64,000 nucleotides of DNA from Liolophura sinensis (Eukaryota; Mollusca; Polyplacophora; Chitonida; Chitonidae). Positions 20,388 to 32,690 of this stretch are shown here, piece by piece. The first letter of the stretch is position 1. Each line of letters opens with the position of its first letter. A model generated the notes under the pieces. That model ran no database searches, was not told the origin of the DNA, and was given only the letters and a program-made list of their open reading frames with translations. The stretch is taken from the NCBI RefSeq assembly GCF_032854445.1, contig NC_088295.1, forward strand, positions 90,417,836 through 90,481,835, written 5' to 3'. A program made the translations under genes and the position numbers.

Positions 20388-22862
20388 TGTGACTGTCACT
20401 GATACCCTGCTTGTATTATCCACACAATCTCACCCCACAGCCATATGTATGTGACTGTCACTGATACCCTGCCTGTATTATCCACACAATCTCACCCCAC
20501 AGCCATCTGTATGTCACTGTCACTGATACCCTGCCTGTATTATCAACACTATCTCACCCCACAGCCATATGTATGTCACTGTCACTGATACCCTGCCTGT
20601 ATTATCCACACTATCTCACCCCACAGCCATATGTATGTGACTGTCACTGATACCCTGCCTGTATCATCCACACAATCTCACCCCACAGCCATATGTATGT
20701 CACTGTCACTGATACCCTGCCTGTATTATCAACACAATCTCACCCCACAGCCATGAGTATGTGACTGTCACTGATACCCTGCCTGTATTATCCACACAAT
20801 CTCACCCCACAGCCATGAGTATGTGACTGTCACTGATACCCTGCCTGTATTATCCACACAATCTCACCCCACAGCCATATGTATGTCACTGTCACTGATA
20901 CCCTGCCTGTATCATCCACACAATCTCACCCCACAGCCATGAGTATGTGACTGTCACTGATACCCTGCCTGTATTTTCCACACAATCTCACCACACAGCT
21001 ATGAGTATTTGACTGTCACTGATATCCTGCCTGTATTATCCACACAATCTCACCGCACAGCCATATGTATGTGACTGTCACTGATACCCTGCCTGTATTA
21101 TCCACACAATCTCACCCCACAGCCATATGTATGTCACTGTCACTGATACCCTGCCTGTATTATCCACACAATCTCACCCCACAGCCATATGTATGTGACT
21201 GTCACTGATACCCTGCCTGTATTATCCACACAATCTCACCCCACAGCCATATGTATGTCACTGTCACTGATACCCTGCCTGTATTATCCACACAATCTCA
21301 CCCCACAGCCATATATATGTCACTGTCACTATTACCCTGCCTGTATTATCCACACAATCTCACCCCACAGCCATATGTATGTCACTGTCACTAATACCCT
21401 GCCTGTATCATCCACACAATCTCACCCCACAGCCATGAGTATGTGACTGTCACTGATACCCTGCCTGTATTATCCACACAATCTCACCCCACAGCCATAT
21501 GTATGTGACTGTCACTGATATCCTGCCTGTATTATCCACACAATCTCACCGCACAGCCATATGTATGTGACTGTCACTGATACCCTGCCTGTATTATCCA
21601 CACAATCTCACCCCACAGCCATATGTATGTCACTGTCACTTATACCCTGCCTGTATTATCCACACAATCTCACCCCACAGCCATGTGTATGTGACTGTCA
21701 CTGATATCCTGCCTGTATTATCCACACAATCTCACCCCACAGCCATCTGTATGTCACTGTCACTGCTACCCTGCCTGTATTATCCCCGCAATCTCACCCC
21801 ACAGCCATATGTATGTGACTGTCACTGATACCCTGCCTGTATTATCCACACAATCTCACCCCACAGGCATATGTATGTGACTGTCACTGATACCCTGCCT
21901 GTATTATCCACACAATCTCACCCCACAGCCATATGTATGTGACTGTCACTGATACCCTGCCTGTATTATCCACACAATCTCACCCCACAGCCATATGTAT
22001 GTGACTGTCACTGATACGCTGCCTGTATTATCCACACAATTTCACCTCACAGCCATATGTATGTGACTGTCACTGATACCCTGCCTGTATTATCCACACA
22101 ATCTCACCCCACAGCCATATGTATGTGACTGTCACTGATACCCTGCCTGTATTATCCACACAATCTCACCCCACAGCCATATGTATGTGACTGTCACTGA
22201 TACCCTGCCTGTATTATCCACACAATCTCACCCCACAGCCATATGTATGTCACTGTCACTGATACCCTGCCTGTATTATCCACACTATTTCACCCCACAG
22301 CCATGAGTATGTGACTGTCACTGATACCCTGCCTGTATTATCCACACAATCTCACGCCACAGCCATATGTATGTGACTGTCACTGATACCCTGCCTGTAT
22401 TATCCACACTATCTCACCCCACAGCCATATGTATGTGACTGTCACTGATACCCTGCCTGTATTATCCACACTATCTCACCCCACAGCTATATGTATGTGA
22501 CTGTCACTGATATCCTGCCTGTATTATCCACACAATCTCACCCCACAGCCATATGTATGTGACTGTCACTGGTACCCTGCCTGTATTATCCACACAATCT
22601 CACCCCACAGCCATATGTATGTGACTGTCAATGATACCCTGCCTGTATTATCCACACAATCTCACCCCACAGCCATATGTATGTGACTGTCACTGATACC
22701 CTGCCTGTATTATCCACACAATCTCACCCCACAGCCATATGTATGTGACTGTCACTGATACCCTGCCAGTATTATCCACACAATCTCACCCCACAGCTAT
22801 ATGTATGTGACTGTCACTGATACCCTGCCTGTATTATTCACACAATCTCACCCCACAACCAT
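20388..22862. repeat. 63-bp minisatellite
   Basis: About 39 units of 63 bp with the core CTGTATTATCCACACAATCT, CACCCCACAGCCATATGTAT and GTGACTGTCACTGATACC. Units are over 90% alike with a few recurring variants (GTCACT or GTGACT; ATATG, ATGAG or ATCTG), typical of unequal exchange. Confidence 0.96.
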
Positions 22863-22949
22863 TCAGAATATCCTCACTGTGTGTGTGTGTGTTTCCTCAA
22901 TGCTTTGCTTCCAGTCATTAGAAAATGTCATACACCTTTTTTCAATTGA

Positions 22950-23056
22950 TTTTTTTTTTATTGGTGTTTTACGCCTTACTCAAGAATATTTCACTGATAC
23001 GAAAGCGGTCAGCATTATAATGGGAGGAAACCGAGGAGAGCCCGGGGGAAACATCT
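22950..23056 (-). mobile_element. SINE, 3' half
   Basis: The antisense tail TTTATTGGTGTTTTACGCCTTACTCAAGAATATTTCAC is followed by the ATAATGGGAGGAAACCG block, then sequence similarity stops near 23056. The poly-T run at 22950 is the element's A-rich end. Confidence 0.75.
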
Positions 23057-23489
23057 ACCTTTTATGCTAGATTTTAAGATTCCGTTTTATGCCTGTGTTC
23101 ATAACCGAGACTACACTGTATGTTGATGCCGGATAACCGCTTTAACAACTTGTATTCCTCTGTAATATACGTATGTATGTCCTTTTCAATGGCAATAACG
23201 TGCTATATCCATAGACCCAATATGACAATAGTGGTCCGTAGAGCAATACCAAACTCTGCACATTACAACACCACACAAAACACCAATCGTTGTTATATCC
23301 CTTCGTAAACAAGTATTAATTCTCAAAAGTATGATACACCATTGCCAGTCATCAGCGTTTTTATTTCGTTACCAACCCTGAACGCTCTCAATCCGGTATG
23401 CCTGCTGACCCTAAACAGCCTTCTGCTAAGACATACTAGTTCGTACATCAGAACTAATTCGACCACCTAGTACCAGTTCTTAACTTTCT
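23057..23489. other. Unique sequence, nothing recognised
   Basis: No exon, RNA gene or dispersed repeat could be supported. Confidence 0.4.
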
Positions 23490-24305
23490 TATACTAGTAG
23501 CATTCCTTGAAATTTACATAACATTCCTCCATATCTATATAACGACACCAATTCTTGTACTACATGTAGTAACATTCCTCGATATCTGTATAACGGAACA
23601 AATCCTTGTACTAGTAACATTCCTCGATATCTGTATAACGGAACAAATCCTTGTACTAGTAACATTCCTCGATATCTGTATAACGGAACAAATCCTTGTA
23701 CTAGTAACATTCCTCGATATCTGTATAACGGAACAAATCCTTGTACTAGTAACATTCCTCGATATCTGTATAACGACACCTATCTTTGTAATAGGAACAT
23801 TCCACGGTATCTATATACCAACACCAATCAGTGTACAAGGAGCAATCGTCGGTATCTATATAAAGACACTAATCATTGAGCTCGGAGGATTCCCCAATAT
23901 CTATGACGTCACTAATCCTTGTACCAGGGGCATTTCTCGATATCTGTATAACAACACCAATCTTTGTATTAGGAGCATTCCTCGATATCTACGACGACTC
24001 CAACACTTGTACTAGGAGCATTCCTCGATATCTATATAACGACAGCAATCTTTGTACTTGGAGCATCCCTCGATATCTGTATAACGACACCAATCTATGT
24101 ACTAGGAGCATTCCTCAATATCTACGACGACACCAACCCTTGTACTAGGAACATTTCTCGATAGCTGTATAACGACACCAATCTTTGTACTAGGAACATT
24201 CCTTGATGTCTATGACAACACTAATTCATGTCCTACGAACATTCCTCGATGTCTATAGAACGACACCAATCCTGGTACTAGCGTTCCTCGATATCTATAT
24301 AACTA
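23490..24305. repeat. 45-62-bp minisatellite
   Basis: Four nearly identical 45-bp units (ATTCCTCGATATCTGTATAACG and GAACAAATCCTTGTACTAGTA) at 23570-23760, passing into diverged, longer units to 24305. The 15-residue repeat frame RYRGMLLVQGFVPLY is an artefact of the 45-bp period. Confidence 0.9.
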
Positions 24306-24374
24306 CATAACTGAAAATCAAATATTAAGAGTCAACACAAAGTTTTATTTCCAGACGAATTATTATAATTATAC

Positions 24375-24432
24375 CTTGTCGGTATAGCCGTCTATTTGAT
24401 GGCGATCTCCTGTAACCATTGTCTTCAGCTAC
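24375..24432 (-). other. Possible exon, unassigned
   Basis: The minus strand shows a good acceptor (TTTTTATTCGTTGTCAG), then 58 open bases encoding VAEDNGYRRSPSNRRLYRQ and a possible donor CAAG/GTATAA. Only phase 0 entry is open. It could be a downstream exon of the cysteine-rich gene at 27.2-29.9 kb, but no connecting exon was found. Confidence 0.25.
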
Positions 24433-24439
24433 CTGACAA

Positions 24440-25024
24440 CGAATAAAAACATGTATATTATATAGTTAAGGAAATACTGAACCTATTTTTAGTTAATGAA
24501 TACTACCTCAAAGTTATCTCGAACATTATTCATTGTATCAAATATAGGCCAATACAGGTGTGTTCTTTCTGAAGGAAATAATTTACTTTTATGAAAAACA
24601 AAAATTTCGGCTGTACACATGTATTTCTCAGAGTGACTACATAACTAACACTACAGTACGATCTTTTTTGTACGCTAATCAACAGTTTTAAGGCCCCTAA
24701 TCCTCTTCCCTCCAGTAAACATGATGGTGAGTGAAATGTTCATCATTCCCCTAATTCTCACTCAATTCAGGGCGGTAAAAAATGAGCAAGCCGAAAGCAG
24801 AGCGTCCTTTTTATTTTCTCGTTCAAGGACAAAGTTTGCGACAGGGAGAGCCATATATGTATTGGAGGACGTCGATTCAGATCACGCTTTAAAACCCTCC
24901 TGTATTGTCACCACTGTCATCAGCAGCCATGTGATGGAGCTTTATCAGTGTCATATGGAGCTGTATCACCATCAGCTCGTCACTAACCCTATTAATGGAC
25001 CTATATTGTCATCATCAGTCCTAC
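24440..25024. other. Unique sequence, nothing recognised
   Basis: A 103-codon plus-strand frame at 24721-25032 has no domain, signal peptide or splice support and runs into the next array. Confidence 0.4.
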
Positions 25025-25945
25025 TCCAATAGCAAAATGTCATCATTGTCTTTCATACTACAGAAGGTTAAGTTCTATTACTGGAGCTACATTGTCATCA
25101 TCAGCCCTACTCCAATAGCAAAATGTCATCATTGTCTTTCATACCACGTAGTTTAAGTTCTATTACTGGAGCTACATTGTCATCATCAGCCCAACTCCAA
25201 TAGCAAAATGTCATCGTTGTCTTTCATACCACGTAGTTTAAGTTCTATTACTGGAGCTACATTGTCATCATCAGCCCAACTCCAATAGCAAAATGTCATC
25301 GTTGTCTTTCATACCACGTAGTTTAAGTTCTATTACTGGAGCTACATTGTCATCATCAGCCCTACTCCAATAGCAAAATGTCATCATTGTCTTTCATACC
25401 ACGTAGTTTAAGTTCTATTACTGGAGCTACATTGTCATCATCAGCCCTACTCCAATAGCAAAATGTCATCGTTGTCTTTCATACCACGTAGTTTAAGTTC
25501 TATTACTGGAGCTATATTGTCATCATCAGCCCTACTCCAATAGCAAAATGTCATCGTTGTCTTTCATACCACGTAGTTTAAGTTCTTTTACTGGAGCTAC
25601 ATTGTCATCATCAGCCCAACTACAATGGCAAAATGTCATCGTTGTCTTTCATACCACGTAGTTTAAGTTCTATTACTGGAGCTACATTGTCATCATCAGC
25701 CCTACTCCAATGGCAAAATGTCATCGTTTGTCTTTCATACTACGTAGTTTAAGTTCTATTACTGGAGCTACATTGTCATCATCAGCCCTACTCCAATAGC
25801 AAAATGTCATCGTTGTCTTTCATACCACGTAGTTTAAGTTCTATTACTGGAGCTACATTATCATCATCAGCCCTACTCCAATAGCAAAATGTCATCGTTG
25901 TCTTTCATACCACGTAGTTTAAGTTCAATTACTGGAGCTACAGGT
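25025..25945. repeat. 85-bp minisatellite
   Basis: About 11 units of 85 bp with the core TATTACTGGAGCTACATTGTC and ATAGCAAAATGTCATCGTTG, over 95% identical. It is probably young. Confidence 0.95.
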
Positions 25946-27227
25946 ATATACATGTATCACCATCTTATCTTTGTAAAAATAAACAAAAAGTAACAAAAAG
26001 GCAACCAAAAATCTCATGATATACCTTGCAAGTGTCTTGCAAGCCTTTCCCACCGCTGTTTATATTCCAGTGAAAAGTGTTGATATAAATCTGTGCATTT
26101 CCTAAACACTTTTTTCAATCCTTTTGATTAAAGAACAAAAGTGAACCGAAAATCCATATAAAGAAGGCAAAGAAATTCTTACATTCAAGATTAGACAGCG
26201 ATCATGAAGATCGTTGGTTTCAGGAACCGATTTCACAAAGAGATTTTTTTGGACTAAATTTTAAATATGATTTTAGAACTTGCTTTTGAGCCCTGTAAAT
26301 AGAAAAAAATTTCAACACTTCCTGAATGTTATCTTAAAACAAATGTGTCAAAATTTCAACTGCCATAACCAAAAAACAATTACTGCGAGAACGCCTTAAA
26401 TTTTGACTTCAGTACTGCTTTTTCCGACAATTCATATACTCGTGACACTAACAGTTTAGCATTAACATTTCAAGGGTTGGATGAGTGACTATGCAGGACC
26501 TGTGAGTCTCATACATGACAGTTGTAAGTGTTACAGTAACAGTTAAGTGCTATGCGTAACATTTGAACGTGTGGCCACTCTTTAACCCATTTGAGTGTTA
26601 TTTGCAGCTGTTAAGGTATAAGAGAGTATGTATACATGGGTCACAAGAGAGAAATGATCAATCCGATTTGGATTCGGATCGCCATTGCGCGAGAAAAGGC
26701 ATCCCATTCAGTACCTATTGTCCATATTAAAGCCCCAATGTCCACATATAAATCTCGTAGAATTCATTTAATCAAATGTAGGCCTATGTCGACAGATGTA
26801 ACAGTTACAAACAACCCTGGTACTGATATCAATAAATCTGAATATAAAGTAGGTTTGGACCTGTTGAATTATTAGAAAGCCATGCTGATGGTGAAATACG
26901 GTCTATTGTCCTCCTGCACATCTATATTGGTGACGTGCACAGCTTGGAACTTTGCATGAGCGTGAATGAAGCATTCATATCGATAGGCTCGCACATTATA
27001 GCTTCTACATATGGTTCAGGCAGATTTGTTCCCATTCATTAAATTTTCGTTAATTTTTAAAAGATCCCCATCTCAGTCTAAAAGTATTGATTCCAAAACT
27101 ATGCGAGTAGTGGGTAAGGATGTACAAGATAGGTTGAGCTACGCATTAGGGACATTACCGGATGAATTCTGATCTAGAACTGAACCACAATAGATCACAG
27201 TACAATCCAGGTGTTCTGTGTCAAGGG
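25946..27227. other. Unique sequence, no supported exon
   Basis: A minus-strand frame near 26885-27000 contains three cysteines, but it has no splice sites that would join the flanking exons. Confidence 0.35.
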
Positions 27228-27246
27228 TTATAACGGAAGTACATAC

Positions 27247-27388
27247 TTCACAACACACTCAAGACTGCTGTCTCCAGTTTCCTGATTGGCCACACAGCGA
27301 CAATCTCTGGCAGAACCCTCGTCATTGGTTATCACAAACCTTGTGCCGGCTGCAACACTCTCGCCAGTTTGCACATCCAAACAGTCAC
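27247..27388 (-). CDS. VWC-like first-half exon
   Basis: Acceptor TTAACATTTCAG, 142 bp, donor GTGAA/GTATGT, phase 1 to 2 as in VWC exon 2 of genes A and B. Cysteines appear as DCL...DCRC...EC. No second-half exon was found downstream. Confidence 0.55.
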
Positions 27389-27630
27389 CTGAAATGTTAA
27401 CTTAGTTAAGCCAGATATAAATTGTGGTCATTCAAAATTGCATAGAATTGTTACTTCAGTAGCAGGTGTTCGACATAAGTTCGAAATGCCTAATGATAAC
27501 AGATTATAACGTTGTAAAGAGAAACAAAAAATTATGATCTGTTTTGTTTCTCTTGGTAACTACTTTGGATATAAAAGAAACAAAATACAAACGTACACAC
27601 GCGCAGGCACGCACGCACACACACATACAC

Positions 27631-27711
<81 letters not shown>

Positions 27712-29869
27712 CACACGCACACACACACGCACACACACACACACACCTATGTTCGAATTTGATAAACAGTGTTATTACAGTATGGGTTTTTCCAGTATGG
27801 GTTTTTCCCAGTTAAACTCTCTGAAGAAAATAACGAATGCGTGGTAATGGCTTGCAACAACAGAACTTTTGAAAGCTAACAAATGAAAGTAAACACTGAA
27901 GGAAATCAAGAATTTCTTTAAAAAAGGAAAGTTGTCTTCTGTGCTGATTTTGCTCAAAGTCCTACAGAGGCTTATGTTATTGAGGTATTGTGGTATCAGC
28001 CATCCAAACAACTATAGCGAAAACCAGTTTCCACTTTTCAAAACTGTATACGGGATAACGAAATTTAGTCGGATAATTAGTATACTGATAAATGTCAGAG
28101 TGGGTATCAAATTGTCCACTCAGCACCAGATGACGCCGCCTAATGAAATGTCAGATCTGACAAACGGTATAATTGTGGTAGTGATATACTTGTGATTGAC
28201 GCATACAATCGGAATTGTTCTGCGTTTCACGAACCCACCCTACCCCATTTTAATTAGAAAACGCGATGGATTTGACATTCACTCACGTCCACAAAACTTC
28301 CCAAGGGCAGCAGTCTGTTCCGGCCCTCAGGGTCCATGAAAGGGCTGGCCTCCAACCAACACCCCTGAGACGGAGGTTTGAGTCCTTCACATCTAAACAC
28401 AGAACACAAAGGTCTATATGTCATACAGAGTATGTGAGGAAAATGTAATTTTAACACACTCGAGCAGGTCTTAGCGGAAATTGATCTTGACGGGTGTTAC
28501 TTTGTTCTGATGAAAGGCCTGGACTGTTGCTCTATACATCTACACTGCCAGAAGTCTAAACGTTACACATAGACCTACATGTATGCTCACATTCACCAGT
28601 CCATGTAATGTTATGATTATTCCTTTTAGTAAATAACGCACCTAAAAATAAGCAAACATACACATTTTTGTAATTAAAATATGTTTTAGAATTTAAAACA
28701 AAAAAACACCAAAAAAACTTAGGGCTTTAGAAGTTTATAATATTAAAGAATCTACGTTTTGTCAGCAAATGTTAATGACTGCTGCATGAAAAACCTGCCT
28801 GTGTGGCACTGAATCTACGTTTTTGTCAGCAAATGTTAATGGACTGCTGCATGAAAAACCTGCCTGCGTGGCACTGAATCTACGTTTTTGTCAGCAAATG
28901 TTAATGGCTGCTGCATGAAAACCTGCCCTGCGTGGCACTGAATCTACGTTTTGTCAGCAAAATGTTAATGGCCTGCTGCATGAAAACCTGCCTGCGTGGC
29001 ACTGAATCTACGTTTTTGTCAGCAAATGTTAATGGCTGCTGCATGAAAACCTGCCTGCATGGCACTGAATCTCTATTATTCATCCACAAGCCGAGATCTC
29101 CACGATGACCATGTGGCGAAAAGCCGACTCGAATAACCACAATATGTTCATGAGGCGTTAAGGACGACTCGAATGACCACGATATGTTCATTTGGCATCA
29201 AGCCGACTCGCTTAAGCACGATTATGCCCATATGGCATTAAGCTGACAGGCTTGACCACGATATGCCCATGTGGTATTAAGCCGACAGGCTTGACCACGA
29301 TATGCCCATGTGGTATTAAGTGGCATTAAGTCACGTGGAATTGCCACTGGCGTCAAATCTCTGTAATTCCTCCACATGTCCTGTAAACTGCCACGGTTTC
29401 CAGAAAATACCATATGTCTGCCACATATCACATGTTGAATACTAACGTTTGTGTTAAATGACTGATTCAAAGAAGGACATTGTTGAATTCCATGATATAC
29501 ACAGACAAAATCACGTGTGGATAAGTGTCAGTTGTGGGTTTACATCTGCATGTATGTAGGGCCTCGACTCGAACGTCAAACCTCTCATATGATTATCTCT
29601 CATGCGCTATATTGACACAAACGTACTCACAACCAGTTTCCTTCCTCGTCAGACAAGCGTTGGTTTCTTCAAAATAAACACACAAATAATGAACATTTTA
29701 AAAAAGAAGTTGAAAATTTCTTATTCAGTGTCCGTTTAAATGCATCTAAATATTTAGTAAATTTTGTCATTTGTAACGCCGAATATGTAACAGATACCAT
29801 GCAATACCTTCCTGGGCTGGTAGCTAATGCTATATACAGGATGAGTAACCATACCAGGAACCCAGACAT
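27247..29869 (-). CDS. Candidate gene C: secreted cysteine-rich protein with VWC-like half exons (incomplete model)
   Basis: Exon 1 (29869-29808) encodes a signal peptide, MSGFLVWLLILYIALATSPG, and ends at AAG/GTATTG in phase 2. Exon 2 (29666-29631, 36 bp) and exon 3 (28392-28287) follow in matching phases 2 and 2. Exon 3 encodes CEGLKPPSQGC, resembling the second VWC half (compare CPDTALPPGC of gene B), and ends in phase 0 at GGAC/GTGAGT. Exon 4 (27388-27247) enters in phase 1 and leaves in phase 2. It contains DCLDVQTG and DCRC and matches the first VWC half in phase and cysteine order. Exons 3 and 4 do not join in phase, so an exon is missing from my model, or the halves belong to different genes, or the locus is rearranged. 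If exon 4 is read through, it stops at 27228 after KYVLPL. Confidence 0.5.
27592..27746. repeat. (CA)n microsatellite
   Basis: About 75 nearly pure CA dinucleotides with a few CG interruptions at both ends. Confidence 0.98.
27760..28286. other. Intron-like sequence, nothing recognised
   Basis: It lies between the two VWC-like exons of gene C. I searched it for a phase 0-to-1 exon and found none convincing. Confidence 0.4.
28287..28392 (-). CDS. Gene C exon 3 (VWC second-half-like)
   Basis: Acceptor TCTGTGTTTAG, donor GGAC/GTGAGT, phase 2 to 0. It has the same phases as VWC exon 3 of gene B. It contains C-x8-P-P-type spacing around GLKPPSQGC but lacks the closing C-C pair in frame; a GTDCCPW string occurs in another frame of the same exon. 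Confidence 0.55.
28745..29075. repeat. 62-bp minisatellite
   Basis: Five to six units (ATCTACGTTTTTGTCAGCAA, ATGTTAATGGCTGCTGCATG and CCTGCCTGCGTGGCACTG). Units differ almost only by one-base length changes in homopolymers. Confidence 0.92.
29085..29335. repeat. 45-bp minisatellite
   Basis: Five degenerate units with the core TTGACCACGATATGCCCATGTGG and ATTAAGCCGACAGG. Confidence 0.85.
29631..29666 (-). CDS. Gene C exon 2 (36 bp)
   Basis: Acceptor TTTATTTTGAAG, donor GGTT/GTGAGT, phase 2 to 2, encoding NQRLSDEEGNW. It is supported mainly by phase agreement on both sides. Confidence 0.5.
29808..29869 (-). CDS. Gene C exon 1, signal peptide
   Basis: ATG at 29869, a hydrophobic stretch FLVWLLILYIALA and a small-residue cleavage site; donor GGAAG/GTATTG. 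Confidence 0.6.
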
Positions 29870-32304
29870 CTTGGCAGCGAACAGTGAAATGCCACCAGTA
29901 ATACAATCTGTTTTTGCAGGCTACTGTTGCACATTCCTATTTATTATCCCCCCAGGCTTTGGAGAAATTGACCAGAGGATCATAATAACTAGTAATTCTG
30001 CGTAACACATAACCAGAAAAGTGATAAACATGCGATCTATGAAAATAACTATGTGTGTATGGAAGAGGAGATCAAACAAAAGCCCAAACTGTCAACGACC
30101 ATGAGACGTCGATGCCCAAAGTATAAAGCAATGGAGACCGTTCAACAAGACTGTTGCGACGCAACGTCAAACACAATTGTCGTGTTGACGTATCTCTTCA
30201 ATATGTGTTGTCAAGGCAGTTACGCCATGTGCAATTTGCGACTTCTTACGGGCACAGGCGCTGTCTCTTGGCATGATCTGGCTTTCAGTCGTGAAGTCGC
30301 GAAGTACTTCTTGGTGTAGTGTAAGCATGTCTAATCGTCAATCAAATAAATGTGTATACTTCACGCAAGCTACAGGCGAATTGGCCCCTCTTTATAAAGT
30401 TGTATTTATTTCAAAATTATATTATTAAACTTTCATGCTCACCAACAGAAGCACTCATTGACCGATTTTGAAGTTAAATCCACACAAATAGAACTACAGG
30501 CAAATCGGGTTTTGAGAAAATAAGTTCAAACGCTTAATTTTAAATCTAACTGTCCATATGTAGGCCTACGTGTACATGTGTTACACCGGAACTTCTGTTT
30601 GTGATGATAACAATGATGATAAAGTGAACTATTTCCACCGCCACCCCTTCTAAATATATCGCCGAGAAATTAAGTCGTTATGTTAAGTTTGTTTAATCCG
30701 TGGTTACGTGATAGGCGTTCACGTGCGAAGAAACTTGTGCTGCCTATTCTGCAAAGGTACTTTTTGTTTTGTAGTAAATTCTACATGTTCCTCCATTTAC
30801 AATTAAACATTTTACTAATCAAAACAGTGAAACGTCTCTCTGTATACATATCCACTCCCCCGATTCATTTGCCAGCTACGTTAGTGCCGTCTTTTTTCTT
30901 TATAAGGGAGGAGCTGTTTCGTTTTCTTGATTCATGAGCGACGATGTTTCATTTTCTTGATTCTTACCTGACAGGTGTTTCGTTTTCGTCATGCGTAACC
31001 GACAGAAATGTTTCGTTTTCTTGATTCATAACTGACGGAAACGTTTCACTTTCTTAATTCATATAATTGATCACAAAAAACGTAACGGATTCATTTTCTT
31101 TCTTCACAAATTGACAAATCAAAGATCGTGTTATAAAGTTGCTTCTTTCTTGACGCTGTGACCAACTAGGTGTATCGTTCCCGACCGTGTACCGTATTAT
31201 ACACGTATTCATGAAATACCTAACTGAAGAAATTGTCCACTCGGTCTTCCATTATCAGCTGTTGAATTCATTATGGAATGGCACAGGTCTGTAATTCAGA
31301 TTGACAAGTAAGCTTAGCGTAAAACAGCCCACTCCATGCATCGGTATTCAGAGTAATGACCCGAAATCCACATACAACTGATGTGATTACACCGAGACAT
31401 GTATGCGCTTGCACTGATGATTATATCCATGCTTGTAATTACGCGCTCGGCATATTTACACAATCCACATGAACTTATTTTGAATTATATTACATAAGAG
31501 AGACACCCTGAAAATTACACAATTTACGTGCTGATGTTGCGGTATTATTGTATCCTGTTCCACAATCAAATACCAGAGCTGCTAAGAGACAAAGAGCCTG
31601 GATGACTTGGATGCACTTTCAGTTCATGATTTACACGCCAGGTAACAAAGTTGTCACGTGGTTACTTAAATGTCTAACATTACATGTAGAGATCTTTATA
31701 CTGCGTACCTGATGCGCATTTATGTGGCGGTCACCGTCCGCAAGTCACCCTCCACAGGTCACCATGCTTGCACAACTGACTTTTTGCCGTCTTAGAATTT
31801 TCTTGGATAAGAGGTAACACATCAGTCAAATACATGTTATATAGATATATTTAGCTTTAGTATACATTCTTCTGTGTGATGCACGGTTTTTGAGAGTTCA
31901 CATGAAACTGACAGAAGCGAATTTTCACATGTATTTGACAGCACCAGATATACTTATCCCACTATGTCTCCACGTCGGTCTGCTGTAAGAAAACGTTTCC
32001 TTACAGCGTGGTAAAGTGACATTCAAGACATTAATGTAAGTGTGTGTTAAGAAGTGTTAAGTGTGTTAACATTGGTGTTGAGAAGAATGTTGATTCACAA
32101 ATCGAGCAGAGGTGACCTCCTCATCAACTGAAAGGATTACCCTATCTTGCTTCTTAATTTGTCGGGGGATCAACCCGGTTTGTTCGAGAATGCATGGAGA
32201 CAGATGAGGACAGTTATTTGTACAACGCCCTCGCCTCATATACCAATCCTTCTCTTGTCTCGAAAACGATTGTATCGCCACAGTGTATCAAAATGACGAA
32301 AACC
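29870..32304. other. Intergenic region upstream of gene C
   Basis: No supported exon. A degenerate repeat of TTTCGTTTTCTTGATTC occurs at about 30905-31070. An 88-codon plus-strand frame at 30053-30319 has no support. Confidence 0.4.
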
Positions 32305-32690
32305 GCTGAAATTCATTGACCTCGACGTAGAAAGATAGTGACCGAATGATCAATGACGTCATTGACCTCGGTGTAGCAGGATAGTGACAGACTAATCAAT
32401 GATGTCATTGATCTCGGCGTAGAAAGATAGTGACCGACTGATCAATGACGTCACTGACTTCAGCGTTTTAGGATAGTGACCGAATGATCAATGACGTCAT
32501 TGACCTCGGTGTAGCAGGATAGTGACAGACTAATCAATGATGTCATTGATCTCGGCGTAGCAGGATAGTGACCGACTGATGAATGACGTCATTGACCTCT
32601 GCGTAGTAGGATAGTGACCGACTGATCAATGATGTCATTGACCTCGGCATAGTAGGATAGTGACCGACTGATCAATGCCGTCAGAGAACG
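32305..32690. repeat. 46-bp minisatellite carrying CRE palindromes
   Basis: About eight units of 46 bp (GGATAGTGACCGACTGATCAATGACGTCATTGACCTCGGCGTA). Perfect TGACGTCA sites stand at 32354, 32446, 32492 and 32584; other units have one-base variants (TGATGTCA). Confidence 0.9.

Noticed and set aside
27504-27815. Cys-Val and His-Thr dipeptide frames
   Set aside because: They are translations of a (CA)n microsatellite.
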